The translations under genes and the position numbers were made by a program. The notes beneath the pieces were generated by a model that ran no database searches, was not told the DNA's origin, and worked only from the letters and a program-made list of their open reading frames with translations. 64,000 nt of DNA from Daejeonella sp. (lineage in GTDB: Bacteria > Bacteroidota > Bacteroidia > Sphingobacteriales > Sphingobacteriaceae), in NCBI RefSeq assembly GCF_017495225.1, contig NZ_JAFEIG010000003.1, positions 1 to 64,000 on the forward strand. Direction: 5' to 3'. Below are positions 44,888-53,037 of this stretch, in pieces; position 1 is the stretch's first letter, and each line of letters begins with the position of its first letter.

Positions 44888-45671
44888 AGCTAAAGGCCAA
44901 ATTAGGTGAATAACCGAGTTGCAGGTGGGATGAAATAGCCACATCTAATGCAAATCGCTGATAATTTATTCCGAAACCTCCATATTGCTTAAAAGGATTA
45001 GCCGATAATCCGCCTCTTAGCGCAAACCAATTAATGAGCTTGTATTCCATCCCAACCTTAGTATCAATTCCGGCATTTAGCACTTTTTGAACATCGCTAA
45101 TCACCAAAACCTTATCACTAAAAACATAAGAAAATCCAAATGAAAGGCCTACAGGAAGGTTTGTCCCGACTAAATCATTAAAACTTGCTTTTGCAGGATT
45201 TGAAAGATGAGAAGCAATCCATAATTTATCATTAACTCGATATTGCATTCCAGCATCTACGGAAATAAGCCTTTCTGAGCCATATTTTGCAACAGACAAT
45301 TGATGATGCTTTACAGCGATTGAAAGCGCGAGCGCACCAGAAAAATTCTTTGCATAGGCGATGCTAGTAACTTGTTCTAAATATTCGTTAAAACCATAAC
45401 GCTGAAAACTAAGACCGATAACATTTTTGTCAAAGGGTATGGCAAATACCGCCTTTTGAGTGCTTAGTTCTTGGTCGGAGAAATGACGCTGATAGGCCAA
45501 GGCAAAAATGGGTCTTTTAAGATGTGCAATACCAGCAGGATTATGCTGTAAAGACCAAACATCTTGGAGCGCAGTGCCGGAAGAACCCATGGCAAGTGAG
45601 CGTGGCCCGGGACTAATTTGAGCAATTGCTGATGCATGTAAGAAAATAAAAATCAAGCATATAAATTTCAT
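44877..45671 (-). CDS. PorV/PorQ-like outer-membrane protein
   Basis: A 264-residue barrel with signal peptide (1-17, AIAQ). RSLAMGSSGTALQDVWSLQHNPAGIAHL is the characteristic N-terminal region of PorV/PorQ and FadL-like proteins in Bacteroidota, split here by my count as residues 24-51. Repeated amphipathic strands follow and the protein ends in NLAFSYEF. It is shorter than PorV of the type IX secretion system. First gene of a three-gene operon with the HhH-barrel protein and comEC, which suggests an envelope role in DNA uptake rather than T9SS. Confidence 0.75.
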   Translation of the reverse strand: MKFICLIFIFLHASAIAQISPGPRSLAMGSSGTALQDVWSLQHNPAGIAHLKRPIFALAYQRHFSDQELSTQKAVFAIPFDKNVIGLSFQRYGFNEYLEQVTSIAYAKNFSGALALSIAVKHHQLSVAKYGSERLISVDAGMQYRVNDKLWIASHLSNPAKASFNDLVGTNLPVGLSFGFSYVFSDKVLVISDVQKVLNAGIDTKVGMEYKLINWFALRGGLSANPFKQYGGFGINYQRFALDVAISSHLQLGYSPNLAFSYEF

Positions 45672-45779
45672 AAACTGAAATTAGTCTGCACATGCTTGAG
45701 CTTCAAAAAAATTTATTTAACGGTCGTTTGTAACAATAAGCGGAAAATTTCGTCTATTTACAAGATAAATTTTTTAAAC

Positions 45780-46451
45780 ATGAAGAAAATTATTTTAAGT
45801 CTTGCGCTGTTATTAGTAGGAACAGGCATGTATGCTCAATCATTGAGCGGCAAAGTGAATGAAGGTACCATCATTTATTCGGTCGAGTGGAAATTACCTG
45901 AGCAGATGCAGGCTATGGCAGCAAGTATGCCAACAGAACTAACTGTTTATTTTAAGGGTGATTCATCAAGTCTAAAATCAGAATCTGCAATGTATAGCAG
46001 TACAAACATTCTAAATACAAGCAAAGATTATGAGCGTTTACTTTTAGATATCCCAATGATGGGTAAAAAGCTTTCTGTGGTTTTTACGCCTGCAGATCAA
46101 GAAATGATGGCCGAAAATATGCCTAATTTAACTGTAAAAGAAGGTACAGAAACTAAAACCATTATTGGATTTAAAGCATTAAAACATGAAGTAAATGAAT
46201 CTAAATCAAATGAAAACTCGGAAGCTTGGTTTACAAAAGACATTGAAATTGCACCAAATTCTTTAAGTCGCTTTTTCAAGTCAAGCTATGGTATTCCTCT
46301 TGAATTTGTTTCATACATGAATGGAATCAGTGTTAAGGCTACTGTAAAAGAAATCAAAGCAGGTACAGTTCCAGCTGGTTCATTTTCTGCTTCAAAAGAT
46401 TTCGAAGAAATTACTTTTGAGCAATTGATGCAAATGCAAGGGGGAAGGTAA
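45780..46451 (+). CDS. Secreted protein of unknown function (DUF4412/GLPGLI-like)
   Basis: A 223-residue protein with signal peptide MKKIILSLALLLVGTGMYAQ. The mature part (EGTIIYSVEWKLPEQMQAM, TELTVYFKGD, PMMGKKLSVVFTP, IIGFKALKHEV, GIPLEFVSYM) has the layout of DUF4412-type secreted proteins found throughout Bacteroidota, which lack an assigned function. I start at the ATG at 45780; the upstream in-frame ATG at 45696 would put a hydrophilic stretch before the signal peptide. Divergent from the PorV-like operon and 56 bp before the LTA-synthase-like gene. Confidence 0.8.
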   Translation: MKKIILSLALLLVGTGMYAQSLSGKVNEGTIIYSVEWKLPEQMQAMAASMPTELTVYFKGDSSSLKSESAMYSSTNILNTSKDYERLLLDIPMMGKKLSVVFTPADQEMMAENMPNLTVKEGTETKTIIGFKALKHEVNESKSNENSEAWFTKDIEIAPNSLSRFFKSSYGIPLEFVSYMNGISVKATVKEIKAGTVPAGSFSASKDFEEITFEQLMQMQGGR

Positions 46452-46507
46452 TTCCCACTCGATATTTAAAGCTTTTTAACATCCTCCTTTTTTCATAAAT
46501 TGCGCTG

Positions 46508-48370
46508 ATGTTAAAAAGCTTTTTTGTTTTCATTCGTTTCTACCTTTTTTGGCTTCTATTCTTTTTCATAGATAGACTTATATTCCTTGTTTATTTTTCA
46601 GATAGACTTAGCCATATTAAAATAAGCGAGATTGCTAGTACTTTTTTCTATGCCATCCGTTTAGATTCTTCCATGGTTGGTTATATTTCAGTAATTCCAT
46701 TACTATTTTACCTTACTTTACTTTTCCTTCCTCGGATTAAATTTCCAGAAAGCATCGGAAAATACTACATCATTTTCTTTGTATTAATATTTTCAATAAT
46801 CACCATATTTAATCTGAATTTATACCGTGAATGGGGCTCTAAAATTAATTATCGAGCGCTCGATTTAGCCTTTAACTCCACAAAAGAGGCTGTTGCATCG
46901 AGCTCCTCATCTCCCATTTTATCATCGCTAAGTATTTTCGCGGGACTAATCCTTAGCGCTTTATTTTTAGCGCAGAAAGTAATAGATGTAAAAATCAAGG
47001 ACCATCTTCAACCTCTTTGGAAAAAGGCAAGCACAGCATTGATGATGTTGACGCTCACTTTTCTCTTAATTAGAGGTGGTTGGCAATTATCCCCAATCAA
47101 CCAAAGCATGGCCTATTTTTCGAATGAGATTTTCTTAAATCATGCGGCAGTAAATACCGAATGGAACCTCATAGATGATATTTTAAGCAATAAATATGGG
47201 AAAGATAATCCATACCAATATTATCCAAGAGAGGAAGCACAGAAAATTCTGAGTGAAATCTATAAAAAACCAACAGAGAGCACTCCCATTCTATTAAATT
47301 CTGAGCGACCAAACGTAGTATTGATCATACTAGAAAGTTATACGGCAGAGTTAGTTGGCGTTTTAGGAGGCGAAAAAGGCGTAACACCAAACACGGATAG
47401 ATTGGCTGGCGAAGGAATACTTTTCGAAGAAATTTATGCTGCTGCTGGCCGTACAGATAAAGGTGTTTTGGCAAGCATTAGCGCCTTCCCTGCTCAAGCT
47501 ATAAGAAGCGTTATGAAACTAGGTAGCAAACAAGAAAAGCTTCCAGGAATTGCACAAGAATTTGTAAAAAACTCCTATTCTACATCTTTTTATTATGGTG
47601 GTGAAAGTGAGTTTTTTAACATGAAATCCTATGTTTTAAGTCATGGATACAAGAAATTGGTCGATCAGCATTCTTTTCAAAGCAAAGACATGAATTCTAA
47701 ATGGGGCGCTTATGACGACAAGGTATTTACTAAGCAATTAGCCGATATGGAACATAGCAAGCAACCTTTCTTTTCTACCATTTTAACTCTAACCAATCAT
47801 GAGCCTTTTGAAATCCCCGTTGAGAGAAAATACAAGGGAGAAAATGTAAATGATCAGTTTAGAAGCACCATGTTTTTCACCGATTCTTGCTTAGGAGCAT
47901 ATTTAAACGATGCGAAAAAGAAATCTTGGTATAAAAATACACTATTCGTAATTATTGCAGATCATGGCCATCGTTTACCAAACGATCTAACGGAATTTGA
48001 AGCAAGGAAATATCGAATACCACTAATATTTTATGGTGATGTAATTAAACCTGAGTTTAAAGGCTTAAAAATAAGCAAAACTGGAAGCCAGACAGATTTA
48101 GTCGCAACCTTATTAAATCAAGTAAAAATCGATGCTAGTCGCTATTCTTGGAGTAAAGATCTACTAAATCCATCTACACCTGGCTTTGCCTTTTTTAATT
48201 GGGACAATGGCTTCGGATTTGCCACAAAAGAGCAAGTCATTTCATTTGATAATGTGGGAAAAAACATTATCCTACGTAAAAATAAAGCAAATCCTAAACT
48301 TGATAATGAATTGTTAAGATATGGACAAGCTCACATGCAAGAGGTATTTCAACAGTATTTAGATCTCTAA
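46508..48370 (+). CDS. LTA-synthase-family phosphoglycerol transferase-like protein
   Basis: A 620-residue inner-membrane protein with five N-terminal transmembrane helices (about 5-30, 55-75, 85-105, 140-160, 175-195) and a C-terminal sulfatase-fold domain (about 265-560). NVVLIILESYTAEL supplies the metal-binding Glu, T316 in AAAGRTDKG is the likely nucleophile, and IIADHGHRLP supplies further ligands. Gram-negative relatives add phosphoglycerol or phosphoethanolamine to envelope glycans; no lipoteichoic acid is expected here, so the true substrate is open. Its stop overlaps the convergent ferritin-like gene by 4 bp. Confidence 0.88.
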   Translation: MLKSFFVFIRFYLFWLLFFFIDRLIFLVYFSDRLSHIKISEIASTFFYAIRLDSSMVGYISVIPLLFYLTLLFLPRIKFPESIGKYYIIFFVLIFSIITIFNLNLYREWGSKINYRALDLAFNSTKEAVASSSSSPILSSLSIFAGLILSALFLAQKVIDVKIKDHLQPLWKKASTALMMLTLTFLLIRGGWQLSPINQSMAYFSNEIFLNHAAVNTEWNLIDDILSNKYGKDNPYQYYPREEAQKILSEIYKKPTESTPILLNSERPNVVLIILESYTAELVGVLGGEKGVTPNTDRLAGEGILFEEIYAAAGRTDKGVLASISAFPAQAIRSVMKLGSKQEKLPGIAQEFVKNSYSTSFYYGGESEFFNMKSYVLSHGYKKLVDQHSFQSKDMNSKWGAYDDKVFTKQLADMEHSKQPFFSTILTLTNHEPFEIPVERKYKGENVNDQFRSTMFFTDSCLGAYLNDAKKKSWYKNTLFVIIADHGHRLPNDLTEFEARKYRIPLIFYGDVIKPEFKGLKISKTGSQTDLVATLLNQVKIDASRYSWSKDLLNPSTPGFAFFNWDNGFGFATKEQVISFDNVGKNIILRKNKANPKLDNELLRYGQAHMQEVFQQYLDL

Positions 48371-48975
48371 GCGATTTCCTTCTGCAATGCTTTAAGCCAA
48401 TCATTAAACAGTTTTGTTTCAAATTCAACAGCCTTTTCAGCATGCTTTTCCCAATCTGCAGAAAAACTCTTCAATTGGACAAGCATTTCCTCTAAATGTC
48501 CCTCCTCTTCAAGTATAATCGACTTCACATTCACTTTGCTTGATGCTTCGTCTAGAGCGTTCTGGTAGATGGGGTAAAGTTCATCGGCACGAACCTCAAT
48601 AGCATAAGTAACTAAAAGGTATGCAGCAAATTTTAAATCATTTCCACTTAAATTAAGAGTGCTTTTCAGGTATTTGCATACTAAAACATCCAATAAATTT
48701 AAATAATATCTACTTTCTGAGCTTGCCAATAAATATTGGTCGGCGTAAGTGGGACAAGCATCAAGGCTAAGCTTAGAAATTTGTTTTTTAAGGTAATATG
48801 CATGCCTATGCTCCTCAGCGGCATGTTTTAGAATAATTAATGTAACATCCTTTTTATGCTCACTGGCAGATATTTTCCGAGCACCTGAATTTTCCATTAA
48901 GGAAAGTGTGTTCAACCAGCGTGCGTGAGTATCGTTATTGGAAACTATTTTTGAAAGTATTTGACTAAAATCCAT
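48367..48975 (-). CDS. Ferritin-like diiron protein of unknown function
   Basis: A 202-residue helical protein. The six ligands of a ferritin/RNR-type diiron site are all present in order: E28 (LMENSGARK), E55xxH58 (AAEEHRHA), E127 (YAIEVRADEL) and E157xxH160 (LEEEGHLEEM). Spacings of 27 and 30 residues fit a four-helix bundle. I do not recognise the exact family; tRNA hydroxylase MiaE has a similar scheme but the local sequence is not a clear match. It is the last gene of an operon with bioA (2-bp gap), NUDIX and CDF genes. An oxygenase role tied to biotin or to iron is possible but unproven. Confidence 0.7.
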   Translation of the reverse strand: MDFSQILSKIVSNNDTHARWLNTLSLMENSGARKISASEHKKDVTLIILKHAAEEHRHAYYLKKQISKLSLDACPTYADQYLLASSESRYYLNLLDVLVCKYLKSTLNLSGNDLKFAAYLLVTYAIEVRADELYPIYQNALDEASSKVNVKSIILEEEGHLEEMLVQLKSFSADWEKHAEKAVEFETKLFNDWLKALQKEIA

Positions 48976-48977
48976 GT

Positions 48978-50252
48978 TTAAAATCGTTCAAGCGCCTCTT
49001 CAATTTTTGCGTAAATATAATCGAGATCATCATTTTTAATACAATATGGTGGCATAATGTAAATAATATTTCCAAGAGGTCTTAGAATTATACCTTCGTC
49101 AAGGAAAAAATTATATAATGTATCTCTCAAACCGTTAAAATAAGATGTTTCCCCTGTTGTATTCCACTCTATCGCCAAAATTGTCCCAGTCTGGCGAATA
49201 CATTTGATTTTTTTATGGGAAGCAATTTTTTCGGCAAAATCTTTGTGTTTCAATTCAATTCGATGAAGATTTTCCACCGTTGCTGGCTCCAAAAGCAAAT
49301 CCATGCTGGCTAATGCGGAAGCACAGGCAATTGGATTTGCCGTGAATGAATGTCCGTGAAACAATGTTTTTAGTTTATCATCGGAAAGAAAAGCCTCATA
49401 AATAGCTCGTGTACAAGTGGTTACACCAAGAGCCATTGTCCCACCTGTAATGCCCTTCGAAAAACACATTAAATCGGCCTTTTCTGTGAGATGATCACTT
49501 GCAAACAATTTACCAGTACGACCGAAACCTGTCATCACTTCATCAGCAATTGTTAAAATATTTTCTTTCCTACAATGATGAATCAATTCATCAAGATAAT
49601 GTGCCTCATACATTTGCATCCCTCCTGCCCCTTGTACCAAAGGCTCAAAAATAAAGGCAGAAATGTCTGATTTTAAGGAACTTATATGACTTTTAAGCTG
49701 CTCAATATTATTTTGATTAGGAAGTTCGATAAATTCGACCTCAAAAAGGAACTTATCGAATGGCTTAGTAAATGCACTTCTTGCACTTACTGCCATGGCT
49801 CCAAAGGTATCACCATGGTAGGAATTTTGGAATGCTAAAACTTTAGGTTTTTCAATTCCCTGATTAGTCCAGAATTGAAAACACATTTTAAGCGCCACTT
49901 CCACAGCCGTAGATCCATTATCAGAATAAAACACCTTTGCCTGATTATTGGGAAGGATATTTATTAATCTTTCAGCCAATTCTACTGCTCCAGGATGGGT
50001 AAATCCGGCGAAAATAACATGTTCCAACCTACTCAGCTGCTCCGAAACCTTTTTTGCAATGTATGGATGCGAATGACCATGGATATTTACCCACCAAGAG
50101 GAAATAGCATCCAGATATTTTGTCCCATCCTCAGCATATAAAAATACGCCCTCACCGCGCACAATCGGAATTGGAGCTGCCGCAGTTTGCATTTGGGTGT
50201 AGGGATGCCAGATTATTGCCTGGTCGCGCTCGACTAAACTTTTTTCGGCCAT
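48978..50252 (-). CDS. bioA: Adenosylmethionine-8-amino-7-oxononanoate aminotransferase
   Basis: A 424-residue class III PLP aminotransferase making 7,8-diaminopelargonate in biotin synthesis. BioA-specific elements are visible: WHPYTQMQ near the start, ISSWWVNIHGHSHPYIA, SDNGSTAVEVALKM, AMAVSARSAF and the Schiff-base Lys in MCFSKGITGG. Intact and full length. Its start overlaps the NUDIX gene by 19 bp and its stop is 2 bp from the ferritin-like gene. The preceding pathway enzyme bioF is at 17.8 kb; bioD beside it is a pseudogene. Confidence 0.95.
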   Translation of the reverse strand: MAEKSLVERDQAIIWHPYTQMQTAAAPIPIVRGEGVFLYAEDGTKYLDAISSWWVNIHGHSHPYIAKKVSEQLSRLEHVIFAGFTHPGAVELAERLINILPNNQAKVFYSDNGSTAVEVALKMCFQFWTNQGIEKPKVLAFQNSYHGDTFGAMAVSARSAFTKPFDKFLFEVEFIELPNQNNIEQLKSHISSLKSDISAFIFEPLVQGAGGMQMYEAHYLDELIHHCRKENILTIADEVMTGFGRTGKLFASDHLTEKADLMCFSKGITGGTMALGVTTCTRAIYEAFLSDDKLKTLFHGHSFTANPIACASALASMDLLLEPATVENLHRIELKHKDFAEKIASHKKIKCIRQTGTILAIEWNTTGETSYFNGLRDTLYNFFLDEGIILRPLGNIIYIMPPYCIKNDDLDYIYAKIEEALERF

Positions 50253-50686
50253 TTTTCTTTCAATAATTCTAAAACTTTTTGATCTGTTGGAAAGGTCAAA
50301 TCATCCTTAATTAACTCATGAACACATTTCCAACGGAATGCTTGAAGTGTATCTCCTTTAGACTGAAAATCAAATGCCTTCTCTCTAAAATCAAGCTCAA
50401 TATTTGAAATAGGTTTAACCAAATAGTAAACACTAATCACCTGACTTTCATTAAAGACCGATTTTATGAAAAAATCTGTCGTGTAAAAATGCTCTAAAAC
50501 TTCAATTTCTGTTTGGCATTCCTCCACAAACTCTCTTTTTAATGCATCTATCAGTCCCTCGCCATACTCTAATCCTCCACCTGGGAATTTGCTGAACTGG
50601 AATCCATATTCCTCCTCATCACTGATTAAAATATGCTTATCCTCATTAAATAATAGTCCGTAAACTCGAACATTAAATTGATACAT
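50234..50686 (-). CDS. NUDIX hydrolase
   Basis: A 150-residue pyrophosphohydrolase. The Nudix box GGGLEYGEGLIDALKREFVE plus ECQTE (residues 36-60) has all consensus residues, including R51-E52 and E55-E56. Preference among nucleoside diphosphate derivatives cannot be predicted. It overlaps the CDF gene by 14 bp at its start and bioA by 19 bp at its end, so translation is tightly coupled within the operon. Confidence 0.92.
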   Translation of the reverse strand: MYQFNVRVYGLLFNEDKHILISDEEEYGFQFSKFPGGGLEYGEGLIDALKREFVEECQTEIEVLEHFYTTDFFIKSVFNESQVISVYYLVKPISNIELDFREKAFDFQSKGDTLQAFRWKCVHELIKDDLTFPTDQKVLELLKEKWPKKV

Positions 50687-51662
50687 CGGGTGTAAAATGT
50701 TTATGGTTTTTGCTTACATTTTCTGTTGTCCACGCAATATCAAGAGTTTTTGGCTCAGAACGAACTGAACAATCCAACATTTTGCAATAATGACAACACT
50801 GTGGCACACATGGATCAGCATGGATAAAAAATTCAGTATTTGAATTTGCCTTGTGGTTTACCAATTTATCAAGTTCAGAAACCTCTTCATGAACCTTATT
50901 CAAATCAAAATAATAAGGAAGTGTTAGATGACAATCGATGTGAATATCAGTGCCGTAGCGTTGGGTTCTCAAATTATGTACATCAATCCACGAATTTTTA
51001 CGATGTCCATTAAGAATGGCAACAATTTCATCAGTGGTGTCAAAATCAGATTCATCCATTAAACCAGAAACCGATTTTCGCACCAATTTATATCCACTAT
51101 AAACAATATAAAATCCGATAACTATAGATAAAATACTGTCGAGGTAATTTAAACCGGTAGTATAAATGAGAATTAAACCCAAGACTAATCCCGCACTTGT
51201 ATAGGCATCCGTTTGAAGATGTTTACCATCCGCAAACAAGGTTAAAGAATTCAGTTTTTTACTTTGATCAATGAGATAATATCCCAAAACATAGTTAATT
51301 AAGCCTGAAACGCCAATAATTACAGTACCAATGATTAAATCACTGATTTCATGTGGGAAAAAGAGGTTATAAAAGGACTTAAAACTGATTAGTATTCCTG
51401 CAATGATAATTAATGCTCCCTCAATAAAAACAGAGAAAAATTCAACTTTCCCATGTCCGTAAGGATGATTTTGGTCTTTGGGACGGGCAGCAAGATAAAT
51501 ACTATAAAATGCGAATAAACTAGCTAAAATATTGACAATGCTTTCGGCGGCATCCGTTAAAATAGAGTTAGATGAGGTTATAAAATATGCCGTAAATTTG
51601 GCTAGCATCAGTACGATACCTACGACCAGTGAAAGTAAAATGACTTTTTTTTGAGTTTGCAA
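50673..51662 (-). CDS. Cation diffusion facilitator with Cys-rich C-terminal tail
   Basis: A 329-residue metal efflux protein with six transmembrane helices (about 6-215) and a C-terminal ferredoxin-like cytosolic domain. TM2 carries SILTDAAESIVN, TM5 has the HxxxD motif in KHLQTDAYTS, and NHPYGHGKVEFF is the family loop. The tail holds CVPQCCHYCKMLDC, five Cys in fourteen residues, near HADP, which is unusual for the family and suggests a metal-sensing or loading site. By my alignment the TM2 site reads E-xxx-N, not H/D-xxx-D, so the metal may not be zinc. First gene of the four-gene operon with NUDIX, bioA and the diiron protein. Confidence 0.88.
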   Translation of the reverse strand: MQTQKKVILLSLVVGIVLMLAKFTAYFITSSNSILTDAAESIVNILASLFAFYSIYLAARPKDQNHPYGHGKVEFFSVFIEGALIIIAGILISFKSFYNLFFPHEISDLIIGTVIIGVSGLINYVLGYYLIDQSKKLNSLTLFADGKHLQTDAYTSAGLVLGLILIYTTGLNYLDSILSIVIGFYIVYSGYKLVRKSVSGLMDESDFDTTDEIVAILNGHRKNSWIDVHNLRTQRYGTDIHIDCHLTLPYYFDLNKVHEEVSELDKLVNHKANSNTEFFIHADPCVPQCCHYCKMLDCSVRSEPKTLDIAWTTENVSKNHKHFTPDVSI

Positions 51663-51749
51663 AGCAGGTCTATATTTTCGGTAAATTTAGTCAATAGCAG
51701 AGAGCATTTATTAAAAAAATCGAAAAATTAGCTTGATTTAGCTTTAATT

Positions 51750-51780
51750 TTTGCATTGGCAGGTCATGTTTCTATATTTG
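51750..51780 (+). promoter_or_regulatory. Bacteroidota-type promoter of the aminotransferase gene
   Basis: TTTG (51750-51753), a 19-bp spacer and TATATTTG (51773-51780) match the -33/-7 consensus. The box ends 8 bp before the ATG at 51789, so the mRNA leader should be only a few bases. An in-frame ATG at 51756 lies inside the promoter and is not a start. Confidence 0.75.
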
Positions 51781-51788
51781 TTATAATT

Positions 51789-52985
51789 ATGAGCACATTA
51801 TCACATCGCATCGACAATCTTTCCGAGTCCGCCACCATCAAAATGGCAAAAATGGGCCGCGAATTAGCCGCTAAGGGAGTAGACGTAATCAGTCTAAGCC
51901 TTGGTGAGACAGATTTTTTCACACCCGATTTCGTGAAAGAAGCAGCCAAACAGGCTATTGATCAGAATTTTTCTTATTACACTCCCGTTCCGGGCTATCC
52001 TGAATTGCGTAAAGCCATTGCAGCAAAGCTCAAACGTGAGAATGGTTTGGATTATGATTTTGATCAAATTGTTGTTTCTACTGGAGCTAAACAATCTTTA
52101 GCTAATGCGATATTAAGTCTCGTAAACCCTGGAGATGAGGTAATTATACCTACTCCCTATTGGGTATCCTATTCTGAACTTGTAAAACTTGCTGAAGGTG
52201 AATCTGTTCTAATTAACACCAATTTAGAAAGTGATTTTAAAATTACTGCTGAAGAGCTTGAAGCTGCAATTACACCAAAAACAAAGCTATTCTTGTTTTC
52301 GTCACCAAATAACCCTACTGGAAGTGTTTATACCCGTGAGGAATTAGCTTCATTAGTTAAGGTTTTCGAAAAGTATCCAAATATTTATATTATTTCTGAT
52401 GAGATATATGAGCATATTAACTTTTTAAGTGATCATGAATCAATTGCTCAATTTCCATCTGTAAAAGATAGAGTAATCATAATCAACGGATTATCAAAGG
52501 CTTATGCCATGACAGGATGGCGTATTGGTTATTCAGCAAGTAGTAAAGCAATTGCTGCTGCATGCGATAAACTTCAGAGTCAGATAACTTCTGGGACTTG
52601 CTCAATCACCCAAAAAGCTGGAATTGCAGCTTATGAGGGTGGCTTAGAGACTATCCATGAGATGAAAGCCGTTTTTAAAGAACGTAGAGATCTTGTATTT
52701 GGCTTATTGAAAGAAATTCCAGGCTTGAAGGTTAATTTACCGGCTGGTGCATTTTATTTCTTCCCTGAAATAAGCTCATTCTTTGGGAAAACCACTCCTG
52801 ATGGCGAAGTAATCAAGAATGCAGAAGACCTTTCATTATACTTATTAAATACGGGTCATGTAGCTACAGTAAGTGGCGATTCATTTGGTGATCCTAATTC
52901 AATCAGACTTTCATATGCTGCGGCAAATGTAAAATTGGTTGAAGCCATGAAACGTATCAAAAATGCTCTTGGAGCTTTAAAATAA
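51789..52985 (+). CDS. Aspartate-type class I/II aminotransferase
   Basis: A 398-residue PLP enzyme of the bacterial aspartate/prephenate aminotransferase subgroup (class Ib). Features: SLSLGETDFFTPDFV, STGAKQSLANAI, SSPNNPTGSVY, SDEIYEHI and the PLP Lys in NGLSKAYAMTGWRIGY. It moves amino groups between aspartate or aromatic 2-oxo acids and glutamate. The start was set by the promoter immediately upstream. Single gene, followed by a short hairpin and the heptose kinase gene. Confidence 0.93.
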   Translation: MSTLSHRIDNLSESATIKMAKMGRELAAKGVDVISLSLGETDFFTPDFVKEAAKQAIDQNFSYYTPVPGYPELRKAIAAKLKRENGLDYDFDQIVVSTGAKQSLANAILSLVNPGDEVIIPTPYWVSYSELVKLAEGESVLINTNLESDFKITAEELEAAITPKTKLFLFSSPNNPTGSVYTREELASLVKVFEKYPNIYIISDEIYEHINFLSDHESIAQFPSVKDRVIIINGLSKAYAMTGWRIGYSASSKAIAAACDKLQSQITSGTCSITQKAGIAAYEGGLETIHEMKAVFKERRDLVFGLLKEIPGLKVNLPAGAFYFFPEISSFFGKTTPDGEVIKNAEDLSLYLLNTGHVATVSGDSFGDPNSIRLSYAAANVKLVEAMKRIKNALGALK

Positions 52986-52998
52986 TATTTTTTCAAAT

Positions 52999-53017
52999 AG
53001 CGGGCTAAAAACCCGCT
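52999..53017. terminator. Short GC hairpin after the aminotransferase gene
   Basis: Arms AGCGGG and CCCGCT around CTAAAAA. There is no T tract on either side, so it may be a weak terminator or processing site. Confidence 0.4.
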
Positions 53018-53037
53018 TATAACCTTTAAAATAAAGC

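Noticed and set aside
53001..53017. The hairpin after the aminotransferase as a strong terminator
   Set aside because: The stem is good but no T tract follows on either strand, so it is listed only at low confidence.
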